Assembly: GCF_014219065.1 (NCBI RefSeq) | Contig: NZ_JACLGO010000002.1 | Location: forward strand, 62,001 to 126,000 | Length of the DNA stretch: 64,000 bases | Direction of reading: 5' to 3' | Origin: Halopseudomonas xiamenensis | GTDB lineage: Bacteria > Pseudomonadota > Gammaproteobacteria > Pseudomonadales > Pseudomonadaceae | Shown: positions 1-7,423 of the stretch, one piece after another | How positions within the stretch are numbered: position 1 is the first letter of the stretch | How the letters are laid out: each line of letters begins with the position of its first letter | Notes under the pieces: model-generated | Told to the model about the DNA's origin: nothing | The model's input: the letters and a program-made list of their open reading frames with translations, nothing else | Databases searched by the model: none | Program-made: the position numbers and the translations under genes

Positions 1-330
1 CTGATCTGGCGTGCTCGACCGGATGGGCTGAATAGCTGGTGCAGTGGTTTGTATGCGTCGCCAGCTAACGAACAGGTTGGACTTTATCTGCTACAACCAC
101 AACGATGTGGTGCCGTAACCGAGCCCGAGACATGGGAAGTACGCCCATTGCTTATGGACAACAATGATGCGGCGGATGAGCGATCGCGGTTGCCGGTAAC
201 CATCTCGATCAAAAGTGAGGAGTGTACGGTTTTTGGTATCGCTGGTGAGGGGGCGTTGTATGCGAGCCTGAGTACAACAGATCGCACTGGTAACGAGGTT
301 ATCAGTACTACTTGCCTGATCAACTTTTAA
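1..330 (+). CDS. C-terminal end of an unidentified protein, possibly pilus-related (partial)
   Basis: The reading frame is open from the first base to the stop at 328-330, so this is the 3' end of a gene that starts outside the window. About 109 residues are visible, with several cysteines and a beta-rich, non-membrane character. I do not recognise the family. The gene lies 20 bp upstream of a PilX-like pseudopilin in the same direction, so a minor pilin or PilW/PilV-like role is possible, but this is inferred from context only. A TTG inside the frame (49) could be mistaken for a start, but there is no reason to think translation begins there. Base composition is AT-richer than most of the window. 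Confidence 0.55.
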   Translation: MIWRARPDGLNSWCSGLYASPANEQVGLYLLQPQRCGAVTEPETWEVRPLLMDNNDAADERSRLPVTISIKSEECTVFGIAGEGALYASLSTTDRTGNEVISTTCLINF

Positions 331-350
331 TCAGGAATGAGATTATCGTC

Positions 351-2507
351 GTGAGAAAAATACACTCCAGCTACCAACGACAACAGGGTATAGCTGCCAT
401 CCTTATATTGGTGATGCTCGGGTTGGCATTGACAGCCAGCATGCTGGGTAGTGCCCATTACCTGCGCGCCAGCCAGCAGCAACACATGGTACTACACGCC
501 CAAACCGCTGCAGAGGCTCGAGTTTGGACTGCAGCAGAGGCGCTGCGCCTTTATCTAGAGGCGGTAGCTCAGGCAGGTGAATGGGAAAGCTTTGCCAACA
601 GTCTTGCCATACCAGAGCAAGTCAGCATGGATTTGGATGGCTTCGTTAAGGCTGACATCATCGCATTGAACAATACGCCGAACCCCCAGCTTACGGCACG
701 CTTGGCAGCTAAGGCGGCAGAAAATAGTCCTGCCGAGTCCGCAGCAGTACTGGAAATGGTATATGACATCTTCCTAAACAGTGCGCCTTCTCCAGCGCCG
801 GGTCCCCGTACAGGTCTGCGCCTTAATGCGAACCTGAATTATACTGGAGGCGGCTTGGAGATTGTCCAAGGTGAAAATATGGCTGACTTTGCCGTCAGCG
901 GTAGTCTCACCGTTTCCAGTGGTTCAAAAGCAGTCACGTCAGGCTGTGCCAAAGGTGATATGCGTTATTCGGGAGGAGGTGTTGAGGATGGTGCAAGGCT
1001 GGTTTCCGAAGGCTTAATCTCATTGCAAAATATGACAGCACCTAACAACCTTATGTTGTGGGCAAAGAACATCAGCGCTCAACAGCACAATGGTACTTAT
1101 AGCTCTATTCTTGCAGGCGCTTTTTCAGCAAATGTGCAAGCAGCCGGCAGTGTTATTGGTACAGTGGTTACAGGAGGCCAATTACGGAGCGATGATAAAA
1201 TTATTCCGTCGAAAACAGGAGTCGCACAGATAACGCTGAACGACGGCACTAAGTATTATCTTCAACTAGATGCTGTTTCTGTAAATGATGATGCCATCAT
1301 TACCAAAAATGACGCTGCCACTCGGATAACTGGAAGTAGCGAGCTTCCTGAATCTTTTTCCTTTATATATAAGGGCGTAGAGGGCGGATTAATAACTTTA
1401 ATTGATGCTACGGTTAAGGAGATGTGGGGCAATAATATAAGCCTGCCTGACTGGCACTATCGAATCGATGAGCTCAAGGCGCACGGAAATATAGAGTCAA
1501 ATACGGCTAGTATCGGGTATGTGCTGGCTGGGGGTAATTGGGTAGTAAAAAGCTCGGATCAGCCCACCCTCGACAACCCCAGTAAGCTAGGTGGTCTTTA
1601 TACGGGCGGTAGCCCTCCAGTTCAGTTGGCAACAAAGACACCCGATGCCTCCCCAGGGTTGCCGGGAAACCCTATTTGCGAGGTCGGGCCCGATCAGATT
1701 GTTGTAGAGCGATATAAGGATGAAGCCAATTATGTTTTTTATTTTGAAAACAACAAGCCTATGCTTAAGGTTCAAAATCTAAAAATCTCTAGTACTGATG
1801 CTCCCATAAATGAAACGTACGATTTAAGTAGCGATGATATTCGTTATCTACATGGCTATTCATTTTTTCAGTGTGGGTGGTGGGAAAGTCATTGCTTTCG
1901 TAATGGTACTGCCTCTCCTAGCAAAGGCTGGAGCTTAACCGGCGTTCACAGTTTACCGCCAGGTATTCTCTGGTTTGATGGAGATGTTGCCTTTGATGGC
2001 ATGACGCAAAATACACAGGCATTTTATAATAGTATCCTCACTACAGGCAATTTAACTCTGAAGTCTGGAGGGGGACACCAAACGCTCCGGGCTCCTAATT
2101 TTTCGGACCCGTCGCTAAGCTGTGGAGGTGCTTTCTATCCCGCGAATCTGTGCGATAGATCAGTTTCTCCGCCAGAATTTATAGTAGATAGTGAGGGTCG
2201 AAAGGGACTGCCGCTGGCGAACTCTGCCATTCTTATAGCAGGGGATCTTACGGCCAGCGGCTGGACAATTTATGGCAATGTCAGCCTGGGCCAAGGGCTG
2301 AAGACAGAAGGTGCGAAGGTGACTATTAACGGCGGGTTGTCGGTAGGTGGAAATAGCTTCAGTACTATAAATGTAGGAGCGGGAGGGCTTAAAGTAGACC
2401 TCTCAAATGTCACTCAGGATCAAATTCATTTCCCTGATGACTCTGATAATGATAGCGGTACCCCTGATAGCGCCTCGGCAGAGTTTAAGTGGGGACGTTA
2501 TTTATGA
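351..2507 (+). CDS. Large PilX-like pseudopilin with glycine-rich C-terminal region
   Basis: A 718-residue protein. I chose the GTG at 351, preceded by a purine-rich AGGAATGAG, over an upstream TTG that would overlap the preceding gene. Residues 1-13 form a short charged leader ending in QQG; residues 14-35 are a hydrophobic helix, followed by an Ala/Glu-rich helix (about 45-70). This is the layout of PilX/GspK-type pseudopilins, which often lack Glu at +5, as here. Ordinary PilX proteins are under 200 residues; this one carries about 600 extra residues rich in Gly/Ser/Thr/Asn. The last 120 contain short repeated turns such as GDLTASGWTIYGNVSLG, suggesting a beta-solenoid or bactofilin-like fold. 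Paired cysteines (CGWWESHC, SCGG...LCD) suggest disulfides. It is probably a pilus-tip or minor-pilin adhesin, but its role is unproven. Low GC suggests transfer. Confidence 0.6.
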   Translation: MRKIHSSYQRQQGIAAILILVMLGLALTASMLGSAHYLRASQQQHMVLHAQTAAEARVWTAAEALRLYLEAVAQAGEWESFANSLAIPEQVSMDLDGFVKADIIALNNTPNPQLTARLAAKAAENSPAESAAVLEMVYDIFLNSAPSPAPGPRTGLRLNANLNYTGGGLEIVQGENMADFAVSGSLTVSSGSKAVTSGCAKGDMRYSGGGVEDGARLVSEGLISLQNMTAPNNLMLWAKNISAQQHNGTYSSILAGAFSANVQAAGSVIGTVVTGGQLRSDDKIIPSKTGVAQITLNDGTKYYLQLDAVSVNDDAIITKNDAATRITGSSELPESFSFIYKGVEGGLITLIDATVKEMWGNNISLPDWHYRIDELKAHGNIESNTASIGYVLAGGNWVVKSSDQPTLDNPSKLGGLYTGGSPPVQLATKTPDASPGLPGNPICEVGPDQIVVERYKDEANYVFYFENNKPMLKVQNLKISSTDAPINETYDLSSDDIRYLHGYSFFQCGWWESHCFRNGTASPSKGWSLTGVHSLPPGILWFDGDVAFDGMTQNTQAFYNSILTTGNLTLKSGGGHQTLRAPNFSDPSLSCGGAFYPANLCDRSVSPPEFIVDSEGRKGLPLANSAILIAGDLTASGWTIYGNVSLGQGLKTEGAKVTINGGLSVGGNSFSTINVGAGGLKVDLSNVTQDQIHFPDDSDNDSGTPDSASAEFKWGRYL

Positions 2508-2529
2508 GTATTCCTTTTTATTTTCTTTC

Positions 2530-2997
2530 TTAAAGTTTTGCAGCCTGTGTTAGAGCCAGAAGCTGTTGCCCCGCAATGGGATGACCGAAGGCAGCAGCTT
2601 TGGTTAGCCACATCAAGCCGGTGTTCTCGTCCTTTTGCACTCCGGTGCCTTTTATATATAGCTTGGCCAGATTATGCATGGCGTCGGCGTGCTCTTGGTC
2701 CACTGCTAGCTGCAGCCAATGCACAGCAATATCAGGCCTGTTCGCTTCCAGAAATAGCTGAGCCAGATCATTCTGCGCGTCGGCATCGCCCGCATCGGCC
2801 TCGGTGAAGATTTCGTAATCCTCAGGGTCTACCGCAACGCATAACAATGGGATGAGATCTGCAAAGGCGAGCATGGCCCTGCCCCGTGCATCGTTGACTT
2901 GGCGCCGGATCCGCCCTTCGTTCAGCCGCCGCCAGAACGTTCTTTTACTGATATCGGTAACAATAATCGCCGCATCCAAGCTGATTGCCTTTCTCAC
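2530..2997 (-). CDS. Sel1-repeat protein with HTH-like N-terminus
   Basis: A 155-residue cytoplasmic protein with no signal peptide or membrane segment. Residues about 68-150 contain Sel1/TPR-type helical repeats (for example HADAMHNLAKLYIKGTGVQ and the following LMWLTKAAAFGHP), a protein-interaction fold. The N-terminal 55 residues, with ISKRTFWRRLNEGRIRR, look like a small helix-turn-helix or MerR-like recognition segment, so this could be a DNA-binding regulator fused to Sel1 repeats; that part is inference. It is convergent with the PilX-like gene (22-bp T-rich gap) and divergent from pilA, sharing the palindromic region at 3034-3103. A sigma-54-like -24/-12 element on this strand at 3103-3088 would start transcription about 80 bp before its ATG. 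Confidence 0.7.
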   Translation of the reverse strand: MRKAISLDAAIIVTDISKRTFWRRLNEGRIRRQVNDARGRAMLAFADLIPLLCVAVDPEDYEIFTEADAGDADAQNDLAQLFLEANRPDIAVHWLQLAVDQEHADAMHNLAKLYIKGTGVQKDENTGLMWLTKAAAFGHPIAGQQLLALTQAAKL

Positions 2998-3049
2998 GTT
3001 TCCATCCTTTCACTAGTCAGGGAGTTCCAACACTGTGCCAAAATCAGAT

Positions 3050-3065
3050 TGGCACACCTTCTGCT
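3050..3065 (+). promoter_or_regulatory. Sigma-54-like -24/-12 element (distal, toward pilA)
   Basis: TGGCACACCTTCTGCT matches TGGCAC-N5-TTGCW at all but one position with exact GG/GC spacing. It lies about 205 bp upstream of the pilA ATG and overlaps the left palindrome arm. It could be a second pilA promoter or an RpoN-binding decoy. Its activity is not shown by sequence alone. Confidence 0.4.
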
Positions 3066-3087
3066 GTGCCAATTGGCCAGATGGCAC

Positions 3088-3103
3088 AGCAGAAGGTGTG
3101 CCA
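3088..3103 (-). promoter_or_regulatory. Sigma-54-like -24/-12 element toward the Sel1 gene
   Basis: The right palindrome arm read on the minus strand gives the same TGGCACACCTTCTGCT, with GG and GC correctly spaced. The predicted start is near 3076, giving a leader of about 80 nt for the Sel1-repeat gene. If active, the Sel1 gene would belong to the same RpoN regulon as pilA. Confidence 0.4.
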
Positions 3104-3205
3104 TTTGGCTCGAGTGGATGAAAAATAACATGTCAAATGGCAGAATTTTTGCCAACACGCTCTGATTATATGCTTTTTCCGATGGGTAGCCATGGATTGG
3201 ACTGG

Positions 3206-3221
3206 TGGCATGAATCCTGCA
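3206..3221 (+). promoter_or_regulatory. Sigma-54 promoter of pilA
   Basis: TGGCATGAATCCTGCA has GG at 3207-3208 and GC at 3219-3220, the exact RpoN -24/-12 spacing. The expected start lies near 3233, about 38 nt before the pilA ATG. Pseudomonas pilA is known to be transcribed by RpoN with the response regulator PilR, which fits. Confidence 0.75.
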
Positions 3222-3270
3222 TTGTATATTTCAGCCAAACGGCTATCTCACATACAAACGGAGTTGAGGA

Positions 3271-3648
3271 ATGAAAGCTCAAATGCAGAAAGGTTTTACT
3301 CTTATCGAACTGATGATCGTAGTGGCGATCATCGGTATTCTCGCTGCCATCGCGCTGCCGGCTTATCAGGACTATGTAAATAAGTCTGGTGAAAATGCCT
3401 GCCTGAGCGAGGCTAGCTCTTACACCAAGACACTCATGGCTGCACTTCATACAGACATGGCACGTCCCGATGCACAATTTAACAGTTGTAAGGCGCCTGA
3501 AGGTCTTGATAGCGCTAGCTTAACCACTACCAACCTGGCGTTTACTCCGGAAAAAGGAAAGGCAGGTTCGAGCGTCGTCTGTGATCTTTCGAAAGGTGGA
3601 ACCTGCGAAGTCACAGGGGGCACAGGTTCAGATACTACTTCGGGTTAA
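3271..3648 (+). CDS. pilA: Type IV major pilin PilA
   Basis: A 125-residue prepilin. The leader MKAQMQKG is cut by prepilin peptidase before Phe9, giving the classic mature start [20 protein letters not shown] with Glu at +5, the signature of type IVa pilins; the first 50 mature residues form the polymerisation helix. The 117-residue mature form is short for a Pseudomonas pilin (about 145). There are four cysteines; the last pair ([11 protein letters not shown]) would make the C-terminal disulfide loop. The tail after it is Gly/Ser/Thr-rich and ends TTSG, suitable for O-glycosylation by the ligase encoded immediately downstream. pilB, pilC and pilD are not adjacent in this window. AGTTGAGGA precedes the ATG. 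Confidence 0.93.
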   Translation: MKAQMQKGFTLIELMIVVAIIGILAAIALPAYQDYVNKSGENACLSEASSYTKTLMAALHTDMARPDAQFNSCKAPEGLDSASLTTTNLAFTPEKGKAGSSVVCDLSKGGTCEVTGGTGSDTTSG

Positions 3649-3676
3649 TTGATTTTTAGCTGCTCACTCCCTCGTG

Positions 3677-5101
3677 ATGGACATTTTTCAAAAAAACGGT
3701 GAGTGGCTTTACTCGCAGGGCGCTATATTACAAAGTATATGCGCCCCGTTTTTTGTATTGTTTTTTCTCTCAGCTATATATCTAGGTCATGTGGATCTTG
3801 ACTGGCATGACCAGCAACGCGTATCCCAGATCCTGTTACTGCTCGCGATAGTTTTTTTTTCGATTTTCTTTCCTCAGCAGAACCTTCCTAAGCCCGTTTC
3901 ATACGCTTTGTTAGGAATCTTTGCTTCTGGTCTTATATCTTGCTTTTTCGCTGAGCTGCCTGGCTGGGCACTGAAGGAGTGGGCTCGCTATGTGGGGCTG
4001 GCTTTACTGGCAATAATACTGGGGTATTGCGCTCGCAAACCTGTTGTCCGCAGATTCATGCTCTGGGGCATGGCGTCAGTTGGTTTTATCCATGCATTCC
4101 AGTTTCTGGTGGCTTATGCGTCAGCTTTCCTTTCAGGCATGTACATGCTGGATGCTGGCATGCTGTTCCGCGGCTTTTCCAACCCACGTTTTTTCGGTCA
4201 GTTTCAGGTCATGCTGCTACCGGTTCTGGCGTTACTGATTCGGGAGTTCCGGCAACAGGGACGTCGCGGATTGACGGCTATCCTGTTGACTGTTCTGGCG
4301 GTGCAGTGGTGCATTGCCCTGACCCTGGGTGGGCGCGGGTTGTGGTTGGCGCTGGCGGTGAGTCATGCCGCACTCTTCTGTGTCAGCCGCTCGTTCTGGC
4401 GGTTGTTGGTAATACAGCTGATGGCCGGATTGCTGGGAGCCATACTGCTTGTGGTCATGTTTCATCTCATACCGGATTGGCTTGAGATTACGCCCAAAAT
4501 GCGCGACACCTGGCGTTTCACCCTGTCAGGCAGAGGGCCGTTATGGCAATGGGCCTGGGAGATGGCATTGGCCAATCCCTGGTTTGGCGTGGGCCCTATG
4601 CACTATGCAGCTACTCTTAACCCGATTGCCACCCACCCGCATCAGGTGATTCTGCAATGGGCCGCGGAGTGGGGGTTTGTTGCCACAGCACTTGCCATGC
4701 TGCTGGCGGGCTGGGGAGTAATACATGGTGTTATGTATCTGCGCAGGAACATGGCCAGCCATCATGACGCTGCGTTGTGGCTAGCGATTGTCGGCGCCCT
4801 GGTGCTGGCGCAGGTCGATGGGGTGTTCGTTATGCCTTATACGGAGACCTGGCTGGCTATCCTAATTGGCCTGGTCCTGGCTCGATGGTCGACTGCGGCC
4901 AAGTCGCAGCCATTACAACGATATGCAAGTTTGCTACTGGCACTGCCCGTGATGGTCGTTTTCAGCTTGGTATTGCTTGAAGATGTTCCACGTCTTGCTG
5001 AAAACAAACAGGTTTACAGCGAAAAGCACGGAGGGTCTTTTAACCCCCGATTCTGGCAGCAAGGATGGATACCGTTGATGAGTGAGCCGGCTACTCACTA
5101 A
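3677..5101 (+). CDS. O-oligosaccharyltransferase of the Wzy/PglL/TfpO type
   Basis: A polytopic inner-membrane protein of about 474 residues with 10-12 predicted hydrophobic segments. The Wzy_C/WaaL-type ligase region lies around residues 190-340, with [20 protein letters not shown] and a periplasmic-loop motif [15 protein letters not shown] that supplies the family's conserved histidine. Such enzymes move lipid-linked glycan to pilin or lipid A in the periplasm. Its position 28 bp after pilA is that of pilO/tfpO in group I P. aeruginosa strains, where it glycosylates the pilin C-terminal serine; here the pilin also ends in Ser/Thr. Orthology is inferred from position and fold. GTG 3674 is an equally possible start. 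The 3' end overlaps convergent engB by 11 bp. Confidence 0.75.
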   Translation: MDIFQKNGEWLYSQGAILQSICAPFFVLFFLSAIYLGHVDLDWHDQQRVSQILLLLAIVFFSIFFPQQNLPKPVSYALLGIFASGLISCFFAELPGWALKEWARYVGLALLAIILGYCARKPVVRRFMLWGMASVGFIHAFQFLVAYASAFLSGMYMLDAGMLFRGFSNPRFFGQFQVMLLPVLALLIREFRQQGRRGLTAILLTVLAVQWCIALTLGGRGLWLALAVSHAALFCVSRSFWRLLVIQLMAGLLGAILLVVMFHLIPDWLEITPKMRDTWRFTLSGRGPLWQWAWEMALANPWFGVGPMHYAATLNPIATHPHQVILQWAAEWGFVATALAMLLAGWGVIHGVMYLRRNMASHHDAALWLAIVGALVLAQVDGVFVMPYTETWLAILIGLVLARWSTAAKSQPLQRYASLLLALPVMVVFSLVLLEDVPRLAENKQVYSEKHGGSFNPRFWQQGWIPLMSEPATH

Positions 5102-5747
5102 TATCTGCCTCGCCATCCGCTGTTGGCTCGTCCGCGGGATACAGCCAGCTTTCCAGCACCGCATGGGCTTCGTCGATGCCCTGGCGTTTGGGCGAGGAGA
5201 ACAGCTGCACGCTGGCGCGGTTGCCGAACTCCTTGCGTACCGTGCTCTGCACCTTGAGCAGCACGCCCTTGGCCGCGCCGAAGGACAGCTTGTCGGTCTT
5301 GCTCAACAGGATATGCGCCGGCAGGCCGGTCACGTTGGCCCAGTCTAGCATCATGCGGTCGAAGGCCGACAGCGGATGACGGATATCCATCACCAGCACC
5401 ACGCCGGCCAGTGAATCCCGCTGGGTGAGATAGGCGTCCAGATGCTGCTTCCAGTGTTCCTTCAGCTCCAGCGGCACCTTGGCGTAGCCGTAGCCTGGCA
5501 GGTCCACCAGGCGACGCTGCTCATCCAGGCCGAAGAAATTGATCAGCTGGGTACGCCCCGGGGTTTTCGAGGTTCGCGCCAGGCGGGCATGGGTGAGGGT
5601 GTTCAAGGCGCTGGACTTGCCGGCGTTGGAGCGGCCGGCAAAGGCCACTTCCAGCCCCTGGTCGGCGGGACACTGGTCCACCTGGCTGGCGCTTTTGATG
5701 AAGCTGGCGGTCTGGCAGAGGATGGCAAGAGGTGTAGCTGGGGGCAT
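5091..5747 (-). CDS. engB: Ribosome biogenesis GTPase EngB (YihA/YsxC)
   Basis: A 218-residue TrmE-Era-like GTPase needed for late 50S ribosomal subunit assembly. It has the P-loop GRSNAGKSS (about 38-46), the G2 TPGRTQ, G3 [10 protein letters not shown] and G4 SKTDK motifs. I prefer the internal ATG at 5747 (start [10 protein letters not shown]), which matches the length of Pseudomonas homologues; an ATG at 5777 would add ten residues and neither has a good ribosome-binding site. In P. aeruginosa engB adjoins polA and the sRNA gene ersA; here its 3' side is taken by the pilin ligase gene instead, with an 11-bp convergent overlap. Confidence 0.93.
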   Translation of the reverse strand: MPPATPLAILCQTASFIKSASQVDQCPADQGLEVAFAGRSNAGKSSALNTLTHARLARTSKTPGRTQLINFFGLDEQRRLVDLPGYGYAKVPLELKEHWKQHLDAYLTQRDSLAGVVLVMDIRHPLSAFDRMMLDWANVTGLPAHILLSKTDKLSFGAAKGVLLKVQSTVRKEFGNRASVQLFSSPKRQGIDEAHAVLESWLYPADEPTADGEADISE

Positions 5748-5776
5748 GGAATATCCGGTCTGTGTGGCTTGATGCA

Positions 5777-5806
5777 TTCACGTCAGCGGCTAGCTTAGTA
5801 TATAAT
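5777..5806 (+). promoter_or_regulatory. Likely sigma-70 promoter upstream of cytochrome c4
   Basis: A perfect TATAAT at 5801-5806 follows a weaker TTCACG (5777-5782) with an 18-bp spacer. It would read toward the cytochrome c4 gene with a leader of roughly 200 nt. No small gene could be supported in that leader. Confidence 0.4.
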
Positions 5807-6009
5807 GCCGCGGTTTTATATCGTGACAGTGCACTGCGACAGTATGACCATTGCACTGCCTCCGGTCGGCGGCTAGCATGGGCGCTTATTTGTGCCGGAG
5901 CGCCAGTGGTCTGTCGGCAACAGCATGCGAGGCGGCCTGCCCATAACGCGGTCATCAAGACCGGACGCAGACCAGCCCTGTTATTTTTTAGCCGTAATTG
6001 GATTAGCCG

Positions 6010-6618
6010 ATGAATAAATTACTTGTAAGTCTGGTGTTATCCCTCGGTGTGGCCGGTTCGGCCCATGCACTGCAGGGTGATGCCGCTGCCGGTCAGGGCA
6101 AGGTGGCACTCTGTACAGCCTGTCATGGTGCAGATGGTAACAGTGCGATGCCAAACTGGCCCAAACTGGCTGGCCAGGGGGAGCGCTACCTGATCAAGCA
6201 GATGACCGATATCAAGGAAGGTACACGCCCGGTTCCCGAGATGACCGGCATGCTCGACAGCTTCAATGAGCAGGACCTGGCCGATATCGCTGCCCACTTC
6301 TCATCCCAGACCCTGGCCGGTGGTGTCGCCAGCCCTGATCTGGTCGAGCGTGGTGCCGCCATCTACCGCGGTGGCGATCTGGCCACCGGTCTGCCGGCCT
6401 GTACCGGTTGCCACTCGCCGACCGGTCAGGGCAACGCGCCGGCCGCCTATCCGCACCTGGCGGGCCAGCACGCGGCCTACACCGTCAAGCAGCTGACCGA
6501 CTTCCGTGAAGGCGCCCGCACCAACGATGGTGATGCGATGATCATGCAGACCATCGCTTCGCGCCTGAGCAACAAGGACATCCAGGCGGTTGCCGACTAC
6601 ATCCAGGGTCTGCGTTGA
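6010..6618 (+). CDS. cc4: Di-heme cytochrome c4
   Basis: A 202-residue periplasmic electron carrier. The signal peptide MNKLLVSLVLSLGVAGSAHA is cleaved after residue 20. Two CXXCH heme sites are present, CTACH at 35-39 and CTGCH at 131-135, in two repeated cytochrome c domains. It passes electrons from the bc1 complex to terminal oxidases, notably cbb3-type, and is usually membrane-attached. The order engB-cc4-dsbA matches P. aeruginosa. A long leader separates it from the only clear -10 box, and a strong terminator follows. Confidence 0.93.
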   Translation: MNKLLVSLVLSLGVAGSAHALQGDAAAGQGKVALCTACHGADGNSAMPNWPKLAGQGERYLIKQMTDIKEGTRPVPEMTGMLDSFNEQDLADIAAHFSSQTLAGGVASPDLVERGAAIYRGGDLATGLPACTGCHSPTGQGNAPAAYPHLAGQHAAYTVKQLTDFREGARTNDGDAMIMQTIASRLSNKDIQAVADYIQGLR

Positions 6619-6649
6619 TCCCGGAGCGAAGCTGCAACAGCTGGTGATA

Positions 6650-6679
6650 AAAAAAGGGTGGCTGCGGTCACCCTTTTTT
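6650..6679 (+). terminator. Rho-independent terminator after cc4
   Basis: AAAAAAGGGTG and CACCCTTTTTT form an 11-bp stem around an 8-nt loop, with the U-tract built into the stem. It separates cc4 from dsbA. Confidence 0.88.
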
Positions 6680-6782
6680 GCGACTGTTGAAAACCCAGGC
6701 GGCGAGCGAAACATGAGCGGCTGGGGAACCTTTTTGCCATCATGATGGCCTGAATGACACAGAATCCTGTCTGGAGAGATAC

Positions 6783-7409
6783 ATGCGTACGTTGTTGACT
6801 ATCGGGTTGGTCTGGCTGCTGGGCAGCCTGTCACTGGTCCAGGCCCAGAGCAGCCAGTATCAGGCTGGGGTCCATTATGTCGAGCTGCCGGCAGTGGCGC
6901 CGACCCAGGAGCCGGACAAGATCGAAGTGGCCGAGCTGTTCTGGTATGGCTGCGGCCATTGCTTCACCTTCGAGCCTATCATCGGCCAGTGGAAGCAGGA
7001 CCTGCCCGAGGATGTGAACTTCCGTCCGGTTCCGGCCTTCTTCGGCGGCACCTGGGACACCCATGGCCAGCTGTTCTACACTCTGGAAAGCATGGATCAG
7101 TTGGGTGAGGCCCATACCGCGGTATTCCAGGCGATCCACAACCAGGGCAACCGCCTGGCCGATGTCGACGCCATGGTCAAGCTGCTCACGCAATATGGCA
7201 TCGACGAGGAAGAGTTCCGCAAGACCTGGGCTTCCCCCGGTGTGAAGCTGAAGATCAACCAGGCCAAGCGCCTGGCCAAGGCCTACCGTGCCAGCGGCGT
7301 ACCGACTCTGATCGTCAATGGCAAGTACCGCATCGAAGGCGGTATGGCCGGCAGCTTCGAAGAAATGCTGAAAATCGCTGAATATCTGGTGGAACAGGAA
7401 CGTCCCTGA
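6783..7409 (+). CDS. dsbA: Thiol:disulfide interchange protein DsbA
   Basis: A 208-residue periplasmic oxidoreductase that introduces disulfides into exported proteins. It has a signal peptide (about 1-21), then a thioredoxin fold with the active site CGHC at 57-60 (as FWYGCGHCF) and the cis-proline loop SGVPTLIVNG near residue 172. Likely clients in this window include the disulfide-bearing pilin and PilX-like protein. GGAGA stands about 8 bp before the ATG. It follows a terminator, so it probably has its own promoter in 6680-6770, and is followed 15 bp later by the EEP-family gene. Confidence 0.95.
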   Translation: MRTLLTIGLVWLLGSLSLVQAQSSQYQAGVHYVELPAVAPTQEPDKIEVAELFWYGCGHCFTFEPIIGQWKQDLPEDVNFRPVPAFFGGTWDTHGQLFYTLESMDQLGEAHTAVFQAIHNQGNRLADVDAMVKLLTQYGIDEEEFRKTWASPGVKLKINQAKRLAKAYRASGVPTLIVNGKYRIEGGMAGSFEEMLKIAEYLVEQERP

Positions 7410-7423
7410 CCGAGGATGCAGTA

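Larger units (their letters stand above)
3034..3103. repeat. Alternating TGTGCCA/TGGCACA array with 22-bp palindrome arms
   Basis: TGTGCCA occurs at 3034, 3065 and 3097, and its complement TGGCACA at 3050 and 3082, so the 7-mer alternates orientation every 15-17 bp. The strongest unit is a perfect inverted repeat, arms 3050-3071 and 3082-3103 with a 10-nt spacer. Each arm, read inward, begins TGGCAC and has GC 10 nt after GG, matching the sigma-54 -24/-12 spacing. The region lies between the divergent Sel1 and pilA genes. It could bind a dimeric regulator, hold back-to-back RpoN sites, or form a hairpin. There is no T-tract, so a terminator is unlikely. Confidence 0.8.

Noticed and set aside
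312-350. TTG start for the PilX-like gene
   Set aside because: It overlaps the preceding gene and adds residues ahead of a normal short prepilin leader; GTG 351 has a ribosome-binding site.
3034-3103. Palindrome as a terminator
   Set aside because: No T-run follows on either strand and it lies between divergent, not convergent, genes.
5762-6013. 83-codon ORF before cytochrome c4
   Set aside because: It starts inside the region upstream of engB, has no ribosome-binding site and no protein-like pattern, and overlaps the cc4 start.
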